Origin: Lachnospiraceae bacterium
GTDB taxonomy: Bacteria; Bacillota; Clostridia; Lachnospirales; Lachnospiraceae
NCBI GenBank assembly: GCA_017443685.1
Contig: JAFSYD010000031.1
Coordinates: 1-17,428, forward strand
DNA length: 17,428 nucleotides
Direction of reading: 5' to 3'
Numbering within the stretch: the stretch's first letter is position 1; every line of letters begins with the position of its first letter. The notes under the pieces were generated by a model that was not told where the DNA came from, made no database searches, and worked only from the letters and a program-made list of their open reading frames with translations. Positions 1 to 7,233 of this stretch are shown piece by piece. Made by a program: the position numbers and the translations under genes.

Positions 1-1
1 G

Positions 2-1675
2 ATGATCTGGCGGTTTGCCGGCGCGCCGGAGGTGACGCGGGCAGTGCTTGCATATATTGTACTGGCACCGGCGTATTATGCCGTGATGTATCTGGTCAAT
101 GATATGTATTATAAAGCCGGCGGCAGCGGAGTTTATCTGCCGCGCAGTTATTATATCGCAACCTATGTAATGAATTTCTTCTGCTGCGTCGGAATTCGGC
201 TGTCATATCGGTTTCTGCGGAGTGCGCTGCATTCGTTCCATGTATTCCGGGACACGGATGCCGTTCGTGTGATGGTTGTTGGAGGCGGCTCGGCGGGGCG
301 TGCGATCATTCGGGAGCTTTCGATGTCAAATAATGTTGATGGAATGGCAGTCTGCATTATTGACGATAACTCGGCAAAATGGAAAGCGATTTTGGAGGGT
401 GTGCCGATCGTGGGCGGTCGATATGATATCCCGGAAGCGGTTATCAAGTACAATGTCGATCAGATCATTTTTGCAATCCCTGCGATCGATGCGGAATCCC
501 GGCGTGAGATTCTGCATATCTGTACCGAAACAGGCAAAAAGGTTAAAACGCTTCCCGCGATCTACCAGCTCATCAATGAAGAGGTCAGCGTATCCCGGTT
601 AAAGGATGTGGAGATCATCGATCTGCTGGGACGTGATGAGATCAAGGTCAATAACGACGAGATCATGGAAGCGATCTCAGGCAGGATCGTTATGGTAACG
701 GGCGGCGGCGGCTCGATCGGTTCAGAGCTTTGCCGACAGATTGCCGCGGCAGGACCGAAGCAGCTAATCATTTTTGACATCTATGAGAATAACGCGTATG
801 CGATCCAGCAGGAGCTGGAACGGAAGTTCCCCGATCTTTCCCTTGTGGTGCTGATCGGCTCGGTTCGCAATACCAACCGCGTGAATTATATTCTGTCTGC
901 CTATCGTCCGGAGATCGTGTATCATGCGGCAGCGCATAAGCATGTGCCGCTGATGGAGGATTCGCCGAATGAGGCGATCAAGAACAACGTGATGGGGACC
1001 TATAAAATGGCGTGTGCCGCTGCGGAAGGCGGCGTGAAAAGGTTCCTTCTGATATCGACGGACAAGGCTGTGAATCCGACGAACATTATGGGAGCAAGCA
1101 AACGCCTTTGTGAAATGGTAGTACAGATGATGAACCGGCGCTATCCGGATACGGATTTTATGGCGGTGCGATTCGGCAATGTCCTCGGTTCGAACGGCAG
1201 TGTGATCCCGCTCTTTAAAGAACAGATCAAAAACGGCGGTCCGGTAACGGTAACGGACAAGAATATCATCCGGTATTTTATGACGATACCGGAGGCAGTG
1301 GCACTTGTCCTGCAGGCGAGCTACTACGCGAAGGGCGGCGAGATCTTCGTTCTCGATATGGGTGAACCGGTGCGCATTGACGATATGGCGCGGAACCTGA
1401 TCCGATTATCCGGACTGAAGCCGGATGTGGATATTAAAATTGTATACACAGGACTTCGGCCGGGTGAAAAACTATTTGAAGAGCTTCTGATGGATGAGGA
1501 AGGTATGACGGAAACGGCGAACAAGCTCATTTATATCGGCAAGCCGATCGAGATGGATGACGAGAAATTCGCTGAAGATCTTCGGCGACTGGATAAGGCG
1601 AGCAAGTCCGAGTCGACAGAAATTAAGGATATTGTGGCGGAGATCGTTCCGACCTACCACCGGAGGGGTGCATGA
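2..1675 (+). CDS. CapD/WbpM-type nucleotide-sugar 4,6-dehydratase, membrane-anchored (5' partial)
   Basis: This membrane-anchored SDR enzyme probably converts a UDP-HexNAc, typically UDP-GlcNAc, to its 4-keto-6-deoxy form for surface glycan synthesis. Residue numbers count from base 2. Hydrophobic segments near residues 14-32 and 50-65 are what remains of the usual four-helix N-terminal anchor. A first Rossmann domain starts at VMVVGGG (90-96). The catalytic SDR domain starts at VTGGGGSIG (232-240). The active-site stretch has S352-T353-D354-K355 and then M363-G-A-S-K367, so Met stands where most SDRs have Tyr. This is the S-M-K arrangement known for large WbpM/PglF enzymes. Family members are about 600-660 residues, so the true start lies upstream of the window and the ATG at base 2 is probably internal. 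The stop overlaps the next gene by ATGA, which suggests translational coupling. The family is certain; the exact sugar is not. Confidence 0.9.
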   Translation: MIWRFAGAPEVTRAVLAYIVLAPAYYAVMYLVNDMYYKAGGSGVYLPRSYYIATYVMNFFCCVGIRLSYRFLRSALHSFHVFRDTDAVRVMVVGGGSAGRAIIRELSMSNNVDGMAVCIIDDNSAKWKAILEGVPIVGGRYDIPEAVIKYNVDQIIFAIPAIDAESRREILHICTETGKKVKTLPAIYQLINEEVSVSRLKDVEIIDLLGRDEIKVNNDEIMEAISGRIVMVTGGGGSIGSELCRQIAAAGPKQLIIFDIYENNAYAIQQELERKFPDLSLVVLIGSVRNTNRVNYILSAYRPEIVYHAAAHKHVPLMEDSPNEAIKNNVMGTYKMACAAAEGGVKRFLLISTDKAVNPTNIMGASKRLCEMVVQMMNRRYPDTDFMAVRFGNVLGSNGSVIPLFKEQIKNGGPVTVTDKNIIRYFMTIPEAVALVLQASYYAKGGEIFVLDMGEPVRIDDMARNLIRLSGLKPDVDIKIVYTGLRPGEKLFEELLMDEEGMTETANKLIYIGKPIEMDDEKFAEDLRRLDKASKSESTEIKDIVAEIVPTYHRRGA

Positions 1676-2685
1676 CTTTTTCCATGTGTATGATCGTTAA
1701 AAATGAGGAAGAGGTGCTGGAACGCTGTCTGACTTCTTTTGCGCCTCTTTTTGATGAGATCATCGTTGTCGATACGGGCTCGTCGGATGCGACGAAGGAG
1801 ATCGCGGCGCGGTATACCGACAGGATCTATGACTTTGCCTGGGTCGATGATTTCGCGGCGGCGAGGAATTTCGCTTTTTCCAAAGCGACGATGGATTACA
1901 TCTACAGCTGCGATGCGGACGAGGTGCTGGATGCGGAGAATTACGCCGCGTTTGCCGCGTTAAAGGAGGCGCTTCTGCCCGAGATCGAGATCGTGCAGAT
2001 GCATTATAAGGAGACGTCGACGACCGTGCTGAACGCGAAAAGCGAATACCGCGCGAAGCTTTTCAAACGGCTTCGGACGTTCATCTGGCAGGATCCGGTG
2101 CATGAGAGCATCCGCACGGAGCCGGTCGTATTTGACAGCGACATTACGATCCTTCATTGTCCTTCCGGTGCGCACCACCGGCGGGATTTTGCCATATTTT
2201 TAAAGGCGTTTGAGAAGGGCAGCCGTTTTACGAAGAATCTGTATCATACCTACGTAAGCGAGCTGTATAAATGCGGAAGCGAAGAGGATTTTGCACGGGC
2301 GATCCCCGTATTTACCGACCGGATGGAGATGGAGCTTTCCGCGGACGCATATTCCGAGAGTGCCTGTGTGCTGGCGCACGCCTATCGCGTCAAAGGCGAG
2401 ACGGCGGCGTTTTTTGACTATGCGCTGAAGATCACCGCAGGGGGCGGCTGTTCGGAGATGTGTTGCGAGCTCGGAGAATACTATCTTTCGACCGGGCAAT
2501 ATGCGGATGCCGTTTTCTGGCTGTCGCACGCCGTCTACGGAACGCAGCCGGTGGTGGATATCCATGCGTCGGGGGATAAGGCATTTTCCCTGTTGTCCGA
2601 GGCGTATGCCGGACTTGGGGATGATAATATGGCAGCGGCTTACCGTGATGAAGCGGAAAGGTGGGAGCTGCCGGAGGAACTGTAA
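1672..2685 (+). CDS. GT2-family glycosyltransferase with C-terminal TPR-like region
   Basis: This predicted cytoplasmic GT-A glycosyltransferase (337 aa) transfers a sugar from a nucleotide donor; the acceptor is unknown. The N-terminus MCMIVKNEE (5-13) and VVDTGSSD (32-39) are the donor-binding signature of this GT2 subgroup. D81-A-D83 in CDADE is the metal-binding DxD. WQDPVHE near 139-145 is also typical of this subgroup. Residues from about 190 to the end are helical with TPR-like spacing (SACVLAHAYRVKGE, CELGEYYLSTGQYADA), as in GT2 proteins that glycosylate polypeptides or assemble surface glycans. It starts inside the stop of the upstream dehydratase (ATGA), with a GGAGGGG ribosome binding site at 1662-1668, so the two are co-translated and probably serve the same glycan pathway. 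No membrane helix is apparent. Confidence 0.85.
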   Translation: MTFSMCMIVKNEEEVLERCLTSFAPLFDEIIVVDTGSSDATKEIAARYTDRIYDFAWVDDFAAARNFAFSKATMDYIYSCDADEVLDAENYAAFAALKEALLPEIEIVQMHYKETSTTVLNAKSEYRAKLFKRLRTFIWQDPVHESIRTEPVVFDSDITILHCPSGAHHRRDFAIFLKAFEKGSRFTKNLYHTYVSELYKCGSEEDFARAIPVFTDRMEMELSADAYSESACVLAHAYRVKGETAAFFDYALKITAGGGCSEMCCELGEYYLSTGQYADAVFWLSHAVYGTQPVVDIHASGDKAFSLLSEAYAGLGDDNMAAAYRDEAERWELPEEL

Positions 2686-2722
2686 GGAACGGTTTTGAAC
2701 CATAAAAAGAAGGGAGAAAACT

Positions 2723-4066
2723 ATGAACTACGAGGCAGAGTATCAAAAGAAGCTGACAAGCGCCGATGAGGCGGTGAAGGTGGTAAAAAGCGGCGACTGG
2801 GTGGATTACGGCTGGTGCGTCGGCACGGCGGAGGAGCTGGATATCGCGCTTGCGAAGCGGACGGACGAGCTTAGTGATGTAAAAGTGCGCGGAGGCATTC
2901 TGTTCCATGAGCCGGCGATCTTCGCAAGAGAGGATGCGGGGGAGCATTTCTGCTGGAACTCCTGGCATATGAGTGGCGTGGAGCGAAAGCTTGTGGGAAA
3001 AGGCGTAGGCTACTATAACCCGCTGCGTTATTCGGAGCTGCCGCGCTGGTACCGTGAGAACACCGGTCCGGTGGATGTGGCGATGTTCCAGGTAGCGCCG
3101 ATGGATAAGCACGGATATTTTAACTTCGGACCGAGCGCGTCCCATATGATGGCAATGTGCGAGCAGGCAAAATATATCATCGTTGAGGTCAACGAGAATA
3201 TGCCGCGCTGCCTGGGCGGCTGGGAATCGGAGATCCATATTTCACAGGTGGACGCGATCGTGGAAGGGGCGAACAAGCCGCTGGGCGAATTGGGAGCCGG
3301 CGGAGCGCCGACCGATGTGGACAGGGCGGTAGCCGAGCTTGTGGTAAAAGAGATCCCGGACGGCGCCTGCCTGCAGCTTGGGATCGGCGGAATGCCGAAT
3401 ACGATCGGCGCGATGATCGCCGAGTCCGATCTTAAGGACCTGGGCGTCCATACCGAGATGTATGTGGACGCGTTTGTGGATATTGCAAAAGCAGGCAAGA
3501 TCACCGGCGCGAGAAAGAGCATCGACCGCGGCAGACAGGCGTACGCATTCGGCGCGGGTACGAAGAAAATGTATGACTACATCGATGACAACCCGGCGCT
3601 GATGAGCGTTCCGGTAGACTATACGAACGACGCACGGACGATCGCGAAGATCGACAATTTCATTTCGATCAACAATGCGGTGGATGTTGACCTTTACGGA
3701 CAGGTCAACGCGGAGTCGGCCGGCACGAAGCAGATCTCCGGCGCGGGCGGACAGATGGATTTCGTTATGGGCGCGTATCTGTCGAAGGGCGGCAAGAGCT
3801 TTATCTGCTTATCGTCTACCTTCAAGAGCAAGGACGGCACCTTAAACAGCCGGATCCGTCCGACGCTGGCGAACGGTTCTACGGTTACGGATACCCGTCC
3901 GCAGGTGATGTATATCGTGACCGAATACGGACTTGTGAACCTGAAGGGTACTTCGACCTGGCAGCGGGCAGAGAAGCTGATCTCGGTCGCGCATCCGGAT
4001 TTCCGGGATGAGCTGGCAAAAGAGGCGGAGAAGATGGGAATCTGGCGCGCGTCCAACAAACGCTGA
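2723..4066 (+). CDS. but: Butyryl-CoA:acetate CoA-transferase (acetyl-CoA hydrolase/transferase family)
   Basis: This enzyme probably performs the last step of butyrate formation, moving CoA from butyryl-CoA to acetate to give butyrate and acetyl-CoA. The protein (447 aa) has the expected length and two-domain layout. The start ([19 protein letters not shown]), the [12 protein letters not shown] stretch near 74-85 and [11 protein letters not shown] near 103 resemble the Roseburia/Faecalibacterium enzymes from memory. Glu245 in HTEMYVDAF is the expected catalytic glutamate that forms the glutamyl-CoA thioester. GAGGQMDF (340-347) is the family's conserved CoA-site glycine loop. A good ribosome binding site (AAGGGAG, 2710-2716) lies six bases before the ATG. 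No clear promoter is visible in the 37-base gap, so transcription may come from the glycan genes or from a promoter hidden in them. 4-hydroxybutyrate CoA-transferase is the closest alternative and is hard to exclude by eye. Confidence 0.87.
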   Translation: MNYEAEYQKKLTSADEAVKVVKSGDWVDYGWCVGTAEELDIALAKRTDELSDVKVRGGILFHEPAIFAREDAGEHFCWNSWHMSGVERKLVGKGVGYYNPLRYSELPRWYRENTGPVDVAMFQVAPMDKHGYFNFGPSASHMMAMCEQAKYIIVEVNENMPRCLGGWESEIHISQVDAIVEGANKPLGELGAGGAPTDVDRAVAELVVKEIPDGACLQLGIGGMPNTIGAMIAESDLKDLGVHTEMYVDAFVDIAKAGKITGARKSIDRGRQAYAFGAGTKKMYDYIDDNPALMSVPVDYTNDARTIAKIDNFISINNAVDVDLYGQVNAESAGTKQISGAGGQMDFVMGAYLSKGGKSFICLSSTFKSKDGTLNSRIRPTLANGSTVTDTRPQVMYIVTEYGLVNLKGTSTWQRAEKLISVAHPDFRDELAKEAEKMGIWRASNKR

Positions 4067-4100
4067 CGGACAGGTTCATAACGCGGGGCTTTTGTCAGCG
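4061..4100 (+). other. Intercistronic hairpin spanning the CoA-transferase stop codon
   Basis: CGCTGAC (4061-4067) pairs with GTCAGCG (4094-4100). The stem extends inward to ten pairs if two G-U pairs and one A-U pair are allowed (4068-4070 with 4091-4093), leaving a 20-base loop. The TGA stop (4064-4066) is inside the 5' arm. No run of T follows, so it is not a classical intrinsic terminator. The pncB ribosome binding site (GAGGTGA, 4108-4114) is just outside. A role in mRNA processing, 3'-end protection or tuning of pncB translation is inference. Confidence 0.4.
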
Positions 4101-4120
4101 CCGCAATGAGGTGAAAAAGA

Positions 4121-5575
4121 ATGACACAATTTGACAAACGCAACATCACGATGATGATGGATCTCTATGAGATGACCATGGCCAACGGCTACTTTTCCGA
4201 AGGCGGCACGGACGCGACCGTGACCTTTGACGTATTTTACCGGAGGAATCCCGACAACGGCGGTTTTGCGATCTTCGCGGGACTGGAGCAGATCGTGGAG
4301 TACATTGAGAACCTCCACTTTGAGGAAGAGGACATCGCGTATTTTAGGAGTCTGAATCTGTTCCGCGAGGATTTCCTTGAATACCTGCGGGATTATACCT
4401 TCCATGGGGATATCTGGGCGCTTCGGGAAGGCACCGTGATGTATCCGAACGAGCCGATCATGACGGTGACGGCGCCGCTCATTGACGCGCAATTGATCGA
4501 GACGGCGGTGCTCGCGCAGATCAATCATCAGTCGCTCATCGCCACGAAAACGCAGCGCATCGTCCGTTCGGCAAAGGGTCGGGCGGTATCGGATTTCGGC
4601 GCGAGACGGGCGCACAATATGGACGCGGCGGTGTACGGCGCAAGGGCGGCGTACATCGGCGGAGCAGTCGGGACGGCAACCGTGCTGGCGGGCAAACAGT
4701 TCGACATACCGGTCAGCGGCACGATGGCGCACAGCTGGGTGATGTATTTCGACGATGAATATACCGCGTTTAAAAAGTACGCCGAAAAATACCCTGACGC
4801 GACCGTGCTCCTTGTGGATACCTACGATGTCCTGCACTCGGGCGTGCCGAACGCGATCAAGGTGGCCGAGGAGGTTTTACATCCGATGGGCAAGCGCTTA
4901 AAGGGCGTCCGCCTCGATTCGGGTGACCTTGCGTATCTGTCAAAAAAGGTCAGAAAACAGCTGGACGAAGCGGGGCTTACCGACTGTAAGATCATCGCTT
5001 CGAACAGCCTGGATGAATACACGATCTCATCCATTTTGCACCAGGAAGGAAAGATCGATTCCTTCGGCGTCGGCGAGCGGCTGATCACGGCGCAGTCCGA
5101 TCCGGTTTTCGGCGCGGTATATAAGATTGTCGAGGTGGAGCGTGATGGACAGGTGATTCCGAAGATCAAGGTTTCCGAGACCGTGGAAAAGATCACGAAC
5201 CCCGGCAAGAAGAAGCTCTACCGCGTATATGACGAGAGCAACAAGGCGATCGCCGATCTGATCACGAAGGCGGATGAGGTTCCGGATATGAGCAAGCCGT
5301 TCCGGTACGTGGATCCGAAGAAGCCGTGGAAGAACCGCTTTTTTACCGGCTGTACGGTAAAGGAACTGCAGATCCCGGTCATAAAGGACGGCAAATGCGT
5401 CTGTGATCTTCCGAAGATCTCCGAGATCCGCGATTACGTACACGATCAGCTGGAAAATGAGATCTGGCAGGAGGAGCAGCGGCGCGAGAATCCGCATACG
5501 CATTACCTTGACATGAGCCCGGATTATTATGAGCTTAAGATGAGTCTTTTGGATGAGCGGCGGGGCAGCGAGTAA
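4121..5575 (+). CDS. pncB: Nicotinate phosphoribosyltransferase
   Basis: This enzyme joins nicotinate to PRPP, with ATP hydrolysis, to give nicotinate mononucleotide, the entry step of Preiss-Handler NAD salvage in the cytoplasm. The protein (484 aa) matches the long clostridial/Bacillus form. Visible signatures are the N-terminal DLYEMTMANGYF that places the nicotinate ring, DFGARRAH from D158, GTMAHSW with His204 as the probable phosphorylated histidine, VRLDSGDLAYL with D266-S-G-D269 in the phosphoribosyl-binding region, and GVGERL (316-321). The start is fixed by GAGGTGA at 4108-4114. It follows the CoA-transferase by 54 bases with no visible promoter or terminator between them, so the two are probably co-transcribed. 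The charged C-terminal tail (EQRRENPHTHYLDMSPDYYELK) is typical of the family. Confidence in the function is high. Confidence 0.95.
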   Translation: MTQFDKRNITMMMDLYEMTMANGYFSEGGTDATVTFDVFYRRNPDNGGFAIFAGLEQIVEYIENLHFEEEDIAYFRSLNLFREDFLEYLRDYTFHGDIWALREGTVMYPNEPIMTVTAPLIDAQLIETAVLAQINHQSLIATKTQRIVRSAKGRAVSDFGARRAHNMDAAVYGARAAYIGGAVGTATVLAGKQFDIPVSGTMAHSWVMYFDDEYTAFKKYAEKYPDATVLLVDTYDVLHSGVPNAIKVAEEVLHPMGKRLKGVRLDSGDLAYLSKKVRKQLDEAGLTDCKIIASNSLDEYTISSILHQEGKIDSFGVGERLITAQSDPVFGAVYKIVEVERDGQVIPKIKVSETVEKITNPGKKKLYRVYDESNKAIADLITKADEVPDMSKPFRYVDPKKPWKNRFFTGCTVKELQIPVIKDGKCVCDLPKISEIRDYVHDQLENEIWQEEQRRENPHTHYLDMSPDYYELKMSLLDERRGSE

Positions 5576-5614
5576 CAGCAGTTAGATGGACTATAATTTG
5601 CGGAGATTTGGGGT

Positions 5615-6187
5615 ATGGAAGCATTAAAAAAGCTGCGCCTGCACGTAACGTTCGGCGCATTGGCAACGATTTTGATGGGCGTGCTGTTTCTGGTCTGGGC
5701 AGACAGTATTGTGAAGGCATTTGCCTGGGTCATCGGCGTGATCCTGGTAGTGATCGGCGTCACGCAGTTTTTGGGCAAGCTGTTCGGCGATACGGGACGG
5801 TCGAGCGGGATGCTCATCGGAGGGCTCATAGCCGTGATCGGCGTGTGGGTGATCCTGCATCAGGAGACGGCGGCGGGCATCGTTCCGATGCTGATCGGCG
5901 TGGTGCTTGTGGTGCACGGGCTGCAGGGGATATCCCTTGCGTTTTCGGGGCGGACGGTGAAGATGCCGCACTGGTGGGTCGGACTTATCATCGGGATTCT
6001 GGATATTGTCTTAGGCTGTGTCTGCATCGTGTGCGCATTCCGGCTGGTAACGCTGGCGCTGCAGGTCATGGGCGTTATGATGATCTATGACGGGATCGCG
6101 TCCTGCCTTCTGGTGCATCGTGTGAACCGCGCGGAAAAGGATATCATCGACTCCCGGATCATCAGCGAGACGACGGACGACATATGA
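5615..6187 (+). CDS. HdeD/DUF308-family integral membrane protein
   Basis: This protein (190 aa) is almost entirely hydrophobic, with six predicted helices at about 11-29, 34-54, 65-83, 87-109, 120-142 and 146-167. Paired helices with short glycine-rich turns (VIGVILVVIGVTQ, MLIGVVLVVHGLQG, IGILDIVLGCV) are the repeated-hairpin pattern of the DUF308/HdeD family. E. coli HdeD is linked to acid resistance, but most members have no known function, so none is claimed here. The charged C-terminus (RAEKDIIDSRIISETTDDI) probably lies in the cytoplasm. GGAG at 5602-5605 supports the ATG at 5615. The TATAAT at 5592-5597 has no credible -35 partner. The gene follows pncB by 39 bases, and its stop overlaps an ATG that opens the first tandem repeat downstream. 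Confidence 0.8.
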   Translation: MEALKKLRLHVTFGALATILMGVLFLVWADSIVKAFAWVIGVILVVIGVTQFLGKLFGDTGRSSGMLIGGLIAVIGVWVILHQETAAGIVPMLIGVVLVVHGLQGISLAFSGRTVKMPHWWVGLIIGILDIVLGCVCIVCAFRLVTLALQVMGVMMIYDGIASCLLVHRVNRAEKDIIDSRIISETTDDI

Positions 6188-6253
6188 AGAAGGGCAACCG
6201 CCCGGGCGACTGAGCGGTTATGAAAAAGGGCAGCCGCGGATGGCAATGCGGTT
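6184..6253 (+). repeat. Two imperfect tandem repeats, each with a small hairpin
   Basis: Copy 1 (6184-6219) and copy 2 (6220-6253) abut each other. Both begin ATGAA(G/A)AAGGGCA(A/G)CCGC and both end in GCGGTT. In copy 1, AACCGC (6196-6201) pairs with GCGGTT (6214-6219) across 12 bases. In copy 2, AGCCGC (6232-6237) pairs with GCGGTT (6248-6253) across 10 bases. The A-to-G change between copies leaves a G-U pair, so the stem survives. Copy 1 also holds the palindrome CGCCCGGGCG. Each copy opens a short reading frame: nine codons at 6184-6213, and 33 codons at 6220-6321 out of frame with the following gene. No function is assigned. Confidence 0.6.
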
Positions 6254-6269
6254 ATAAAGCGATGAAACA

Positions 6270-6509
6270 ATGCGTGAAATGGAATTTAAGCTGGAGCGAA
6301 AAGAGCTCCTGGATGAAGTAAAACCGGGCGTGCATTTTGACGTAAAGGAATACAAGATCGCGAATTCATACTATTACGTGATGGGGCGTTCCTACGCGAT
6401 GTCCGCAAATTTTTCCGTGCTCGACCGCTTAAAAAGCGGGGAGGGGACGGTAAAGGAGATCAGCGACACGCCCAAAGGGTATTTTGTAACGATGGAGTTT
6501 GACGAATGA
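6270..6509 (+). CDS. Hypothetical small protein (79 aa), coupled to nth
   Basis: I do not recognise a named family. The product is small, soluble and mixed-charge, with an acidic end (VTMEFDE). It has alternating beta-like segments (HFDVKEYKIANSYYYVMG, GTVKEISDTPKGYFVTMEF) and no signal peptide, membrane segment or cysteine motif. The pattern suggests a compact, mostly beta fold. Its stop overlaps the nth start by ATGA, so it is very likely translated and coupled to nth; this is the main reason to believe it is a gene. The start is uncertain: no good ribosome binding site precedes the ATG at 6270, and Met4 (6279) is possible. The tandem hairpins lie just upstream and might affect its translation. 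A link to DNA repair rests on position only. Confidence 0.65.
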   Translation: MREMEFKLERKELLDEVKPGVHFDVKEYKIANSYYYVMGRSYAMSANFSVLDRLKSGEGTVKEISDTPKGYFVTMEFDE

Positions 6510-7141
6510 CGAAAGCTGCGCGTGTATCCGAAGTCTGCCGCATCCTTGATGAGATGTACGGCACGGAAAAGATCATATATCTCGAGCATGAGAATACGTG
6601 GCAGCTGTTGTTTGCCACGATCTTAAGCGCACAGTGTACCGATGCCCGTGTGAATCTTGTCACACGGGATCTCTATCAAAAGTACACGTCTCTCGAAGAC
6701 TTTGCGAACGCGGATCTTGCCGGGCTGGAGGAGGATATTCATTCGACCGGCTTTTACCATAACAAAGCGAAAAACATCATAGCATGCGCACGCCGCCTGC
6801 TTAATGATTTCGGCGGCGAGGTGCCGACGACGATCGAGGAGCTTACCTCCCTGCCCGGCGTCGGGAGGAAGACCGCGAACGTGATCCGCGGGAATGTATT
6901 CGAGGATCCGAGCATCGTGGTCGATACGCATGTGAAGCGCATCTCAAAGCGGCTCGGGCTGACAAAAAAGGACGATCCGACCGAGGTGGAATTCGAGCTG
7001 ATGAAGGTGCTTCCGAAGGAGCACTGGATCCGGTACAACATGCAGATCATTACCTTAGGGCGCACGATCTGTCCGGCAAGAAAGCCGCACTGCGGCGAAT
7101 GCCCGCTGTATGAGGTGTGCACAAGCAGGGGAAAGTTCTGA
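6506..7141 (+). CDS. nth: Endonuclease III, DNA glycosylase/AP lyase
   Basis: This enzyme removes oxidised pyrimidines from DNA and cleaves the resulting abasic site by beta-elimination (base-excision repair). The 211-residue length is standard. The helix-hairpin-helix LPGVGRKTA (116-124) carries the Schiff-base lysine K122, and VVDTHV carries the catalytic aspartate D140. They correspond to K120 and D138 of the E. coli enzyme. The C-terminal 4Fe-4S loop is complete: C189-x6-C196-x2-C199-x5-C205. The early motif LFATILSAQCTDARVN is also characteristic. The start overlaps the stop of the 79-residue gene by ATGA. It appears to be the last gene of the unit that begins at 5615, because the next gene has its own promoter at 7169-7197. 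Confidence 0.96.
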   Translation: MTKAARVSEVCRILDEMYGTEKIIYLEHENTWQLLFATILSAQCTDARVNLVTRDLYQKYTSLEDFANADLAGLEEDIHSTGFYHNKAKNIIACARRLLNDFGGEVPTTIEELTSLPGVGRKTANVIRGNVFEDPSIVVDTHVKRISKRLGLTKKDDPTEVEFELMKVLPKEHWIRYNMQIITLGRTICPARKPHCGECPLYEVCTSRGKF

Positions 7142-7168
7142 AACAGGGCATTTTTTTCTATTCTTTTA

Positions 7169-7197
7169 TTGCATTTACGCTCCGTTTTCTCTATACT
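7169..7197 (+). promoter_or_regulatory. Promoter for the nhaC-mtnA-aldolase unit
   Basis: TTGCAT (7169-7174) and TATACT (7192-7197) are separated by exactly 17 bases, a near-consensus housekeeping sigma-factor promoter. The start of nhaC is 36 bases past the -10 box, with AGAGGAG at 7218-7224 as ribosome binding site. The leader is far too short for an S-box riboswitch. Confidence 0.75.
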
Positions 7198-7233
7198 CAA
7201 TGGGTATGAAATTTATGAGAGGAGTGTAATTGT

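Noticed and set aside
2432..3238. Long antisense open frame (also at 4076-4837 and 7378-7995)
   Set aside because: These lie opposite strongly conserved genes and their translations are rich in Arg, His and Pro, as expected of shadow frames; no motif is recognisable.
5592..5597. TATAAT before the DUF308 gene
   Set aside because: No -35-like hexamer lies 16-18 bases upstream and there is no extended -10 TG, so it is not called a promoter.
7098..7152. Possible terminator after nth: AATGCCC pairs with GGGCATT and a T run follows
   Set aside because: The loop would be about 40 bases and most of the stem side lies inside nth; a seven-pair match over that distance is easily chance.
7142..7233. 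Possible S-box or other methionine-linked riboswitch before the nhaC-mtnA unit
   Set aside because: The space after the promoter is under 40 bases and lacks the needed stems.
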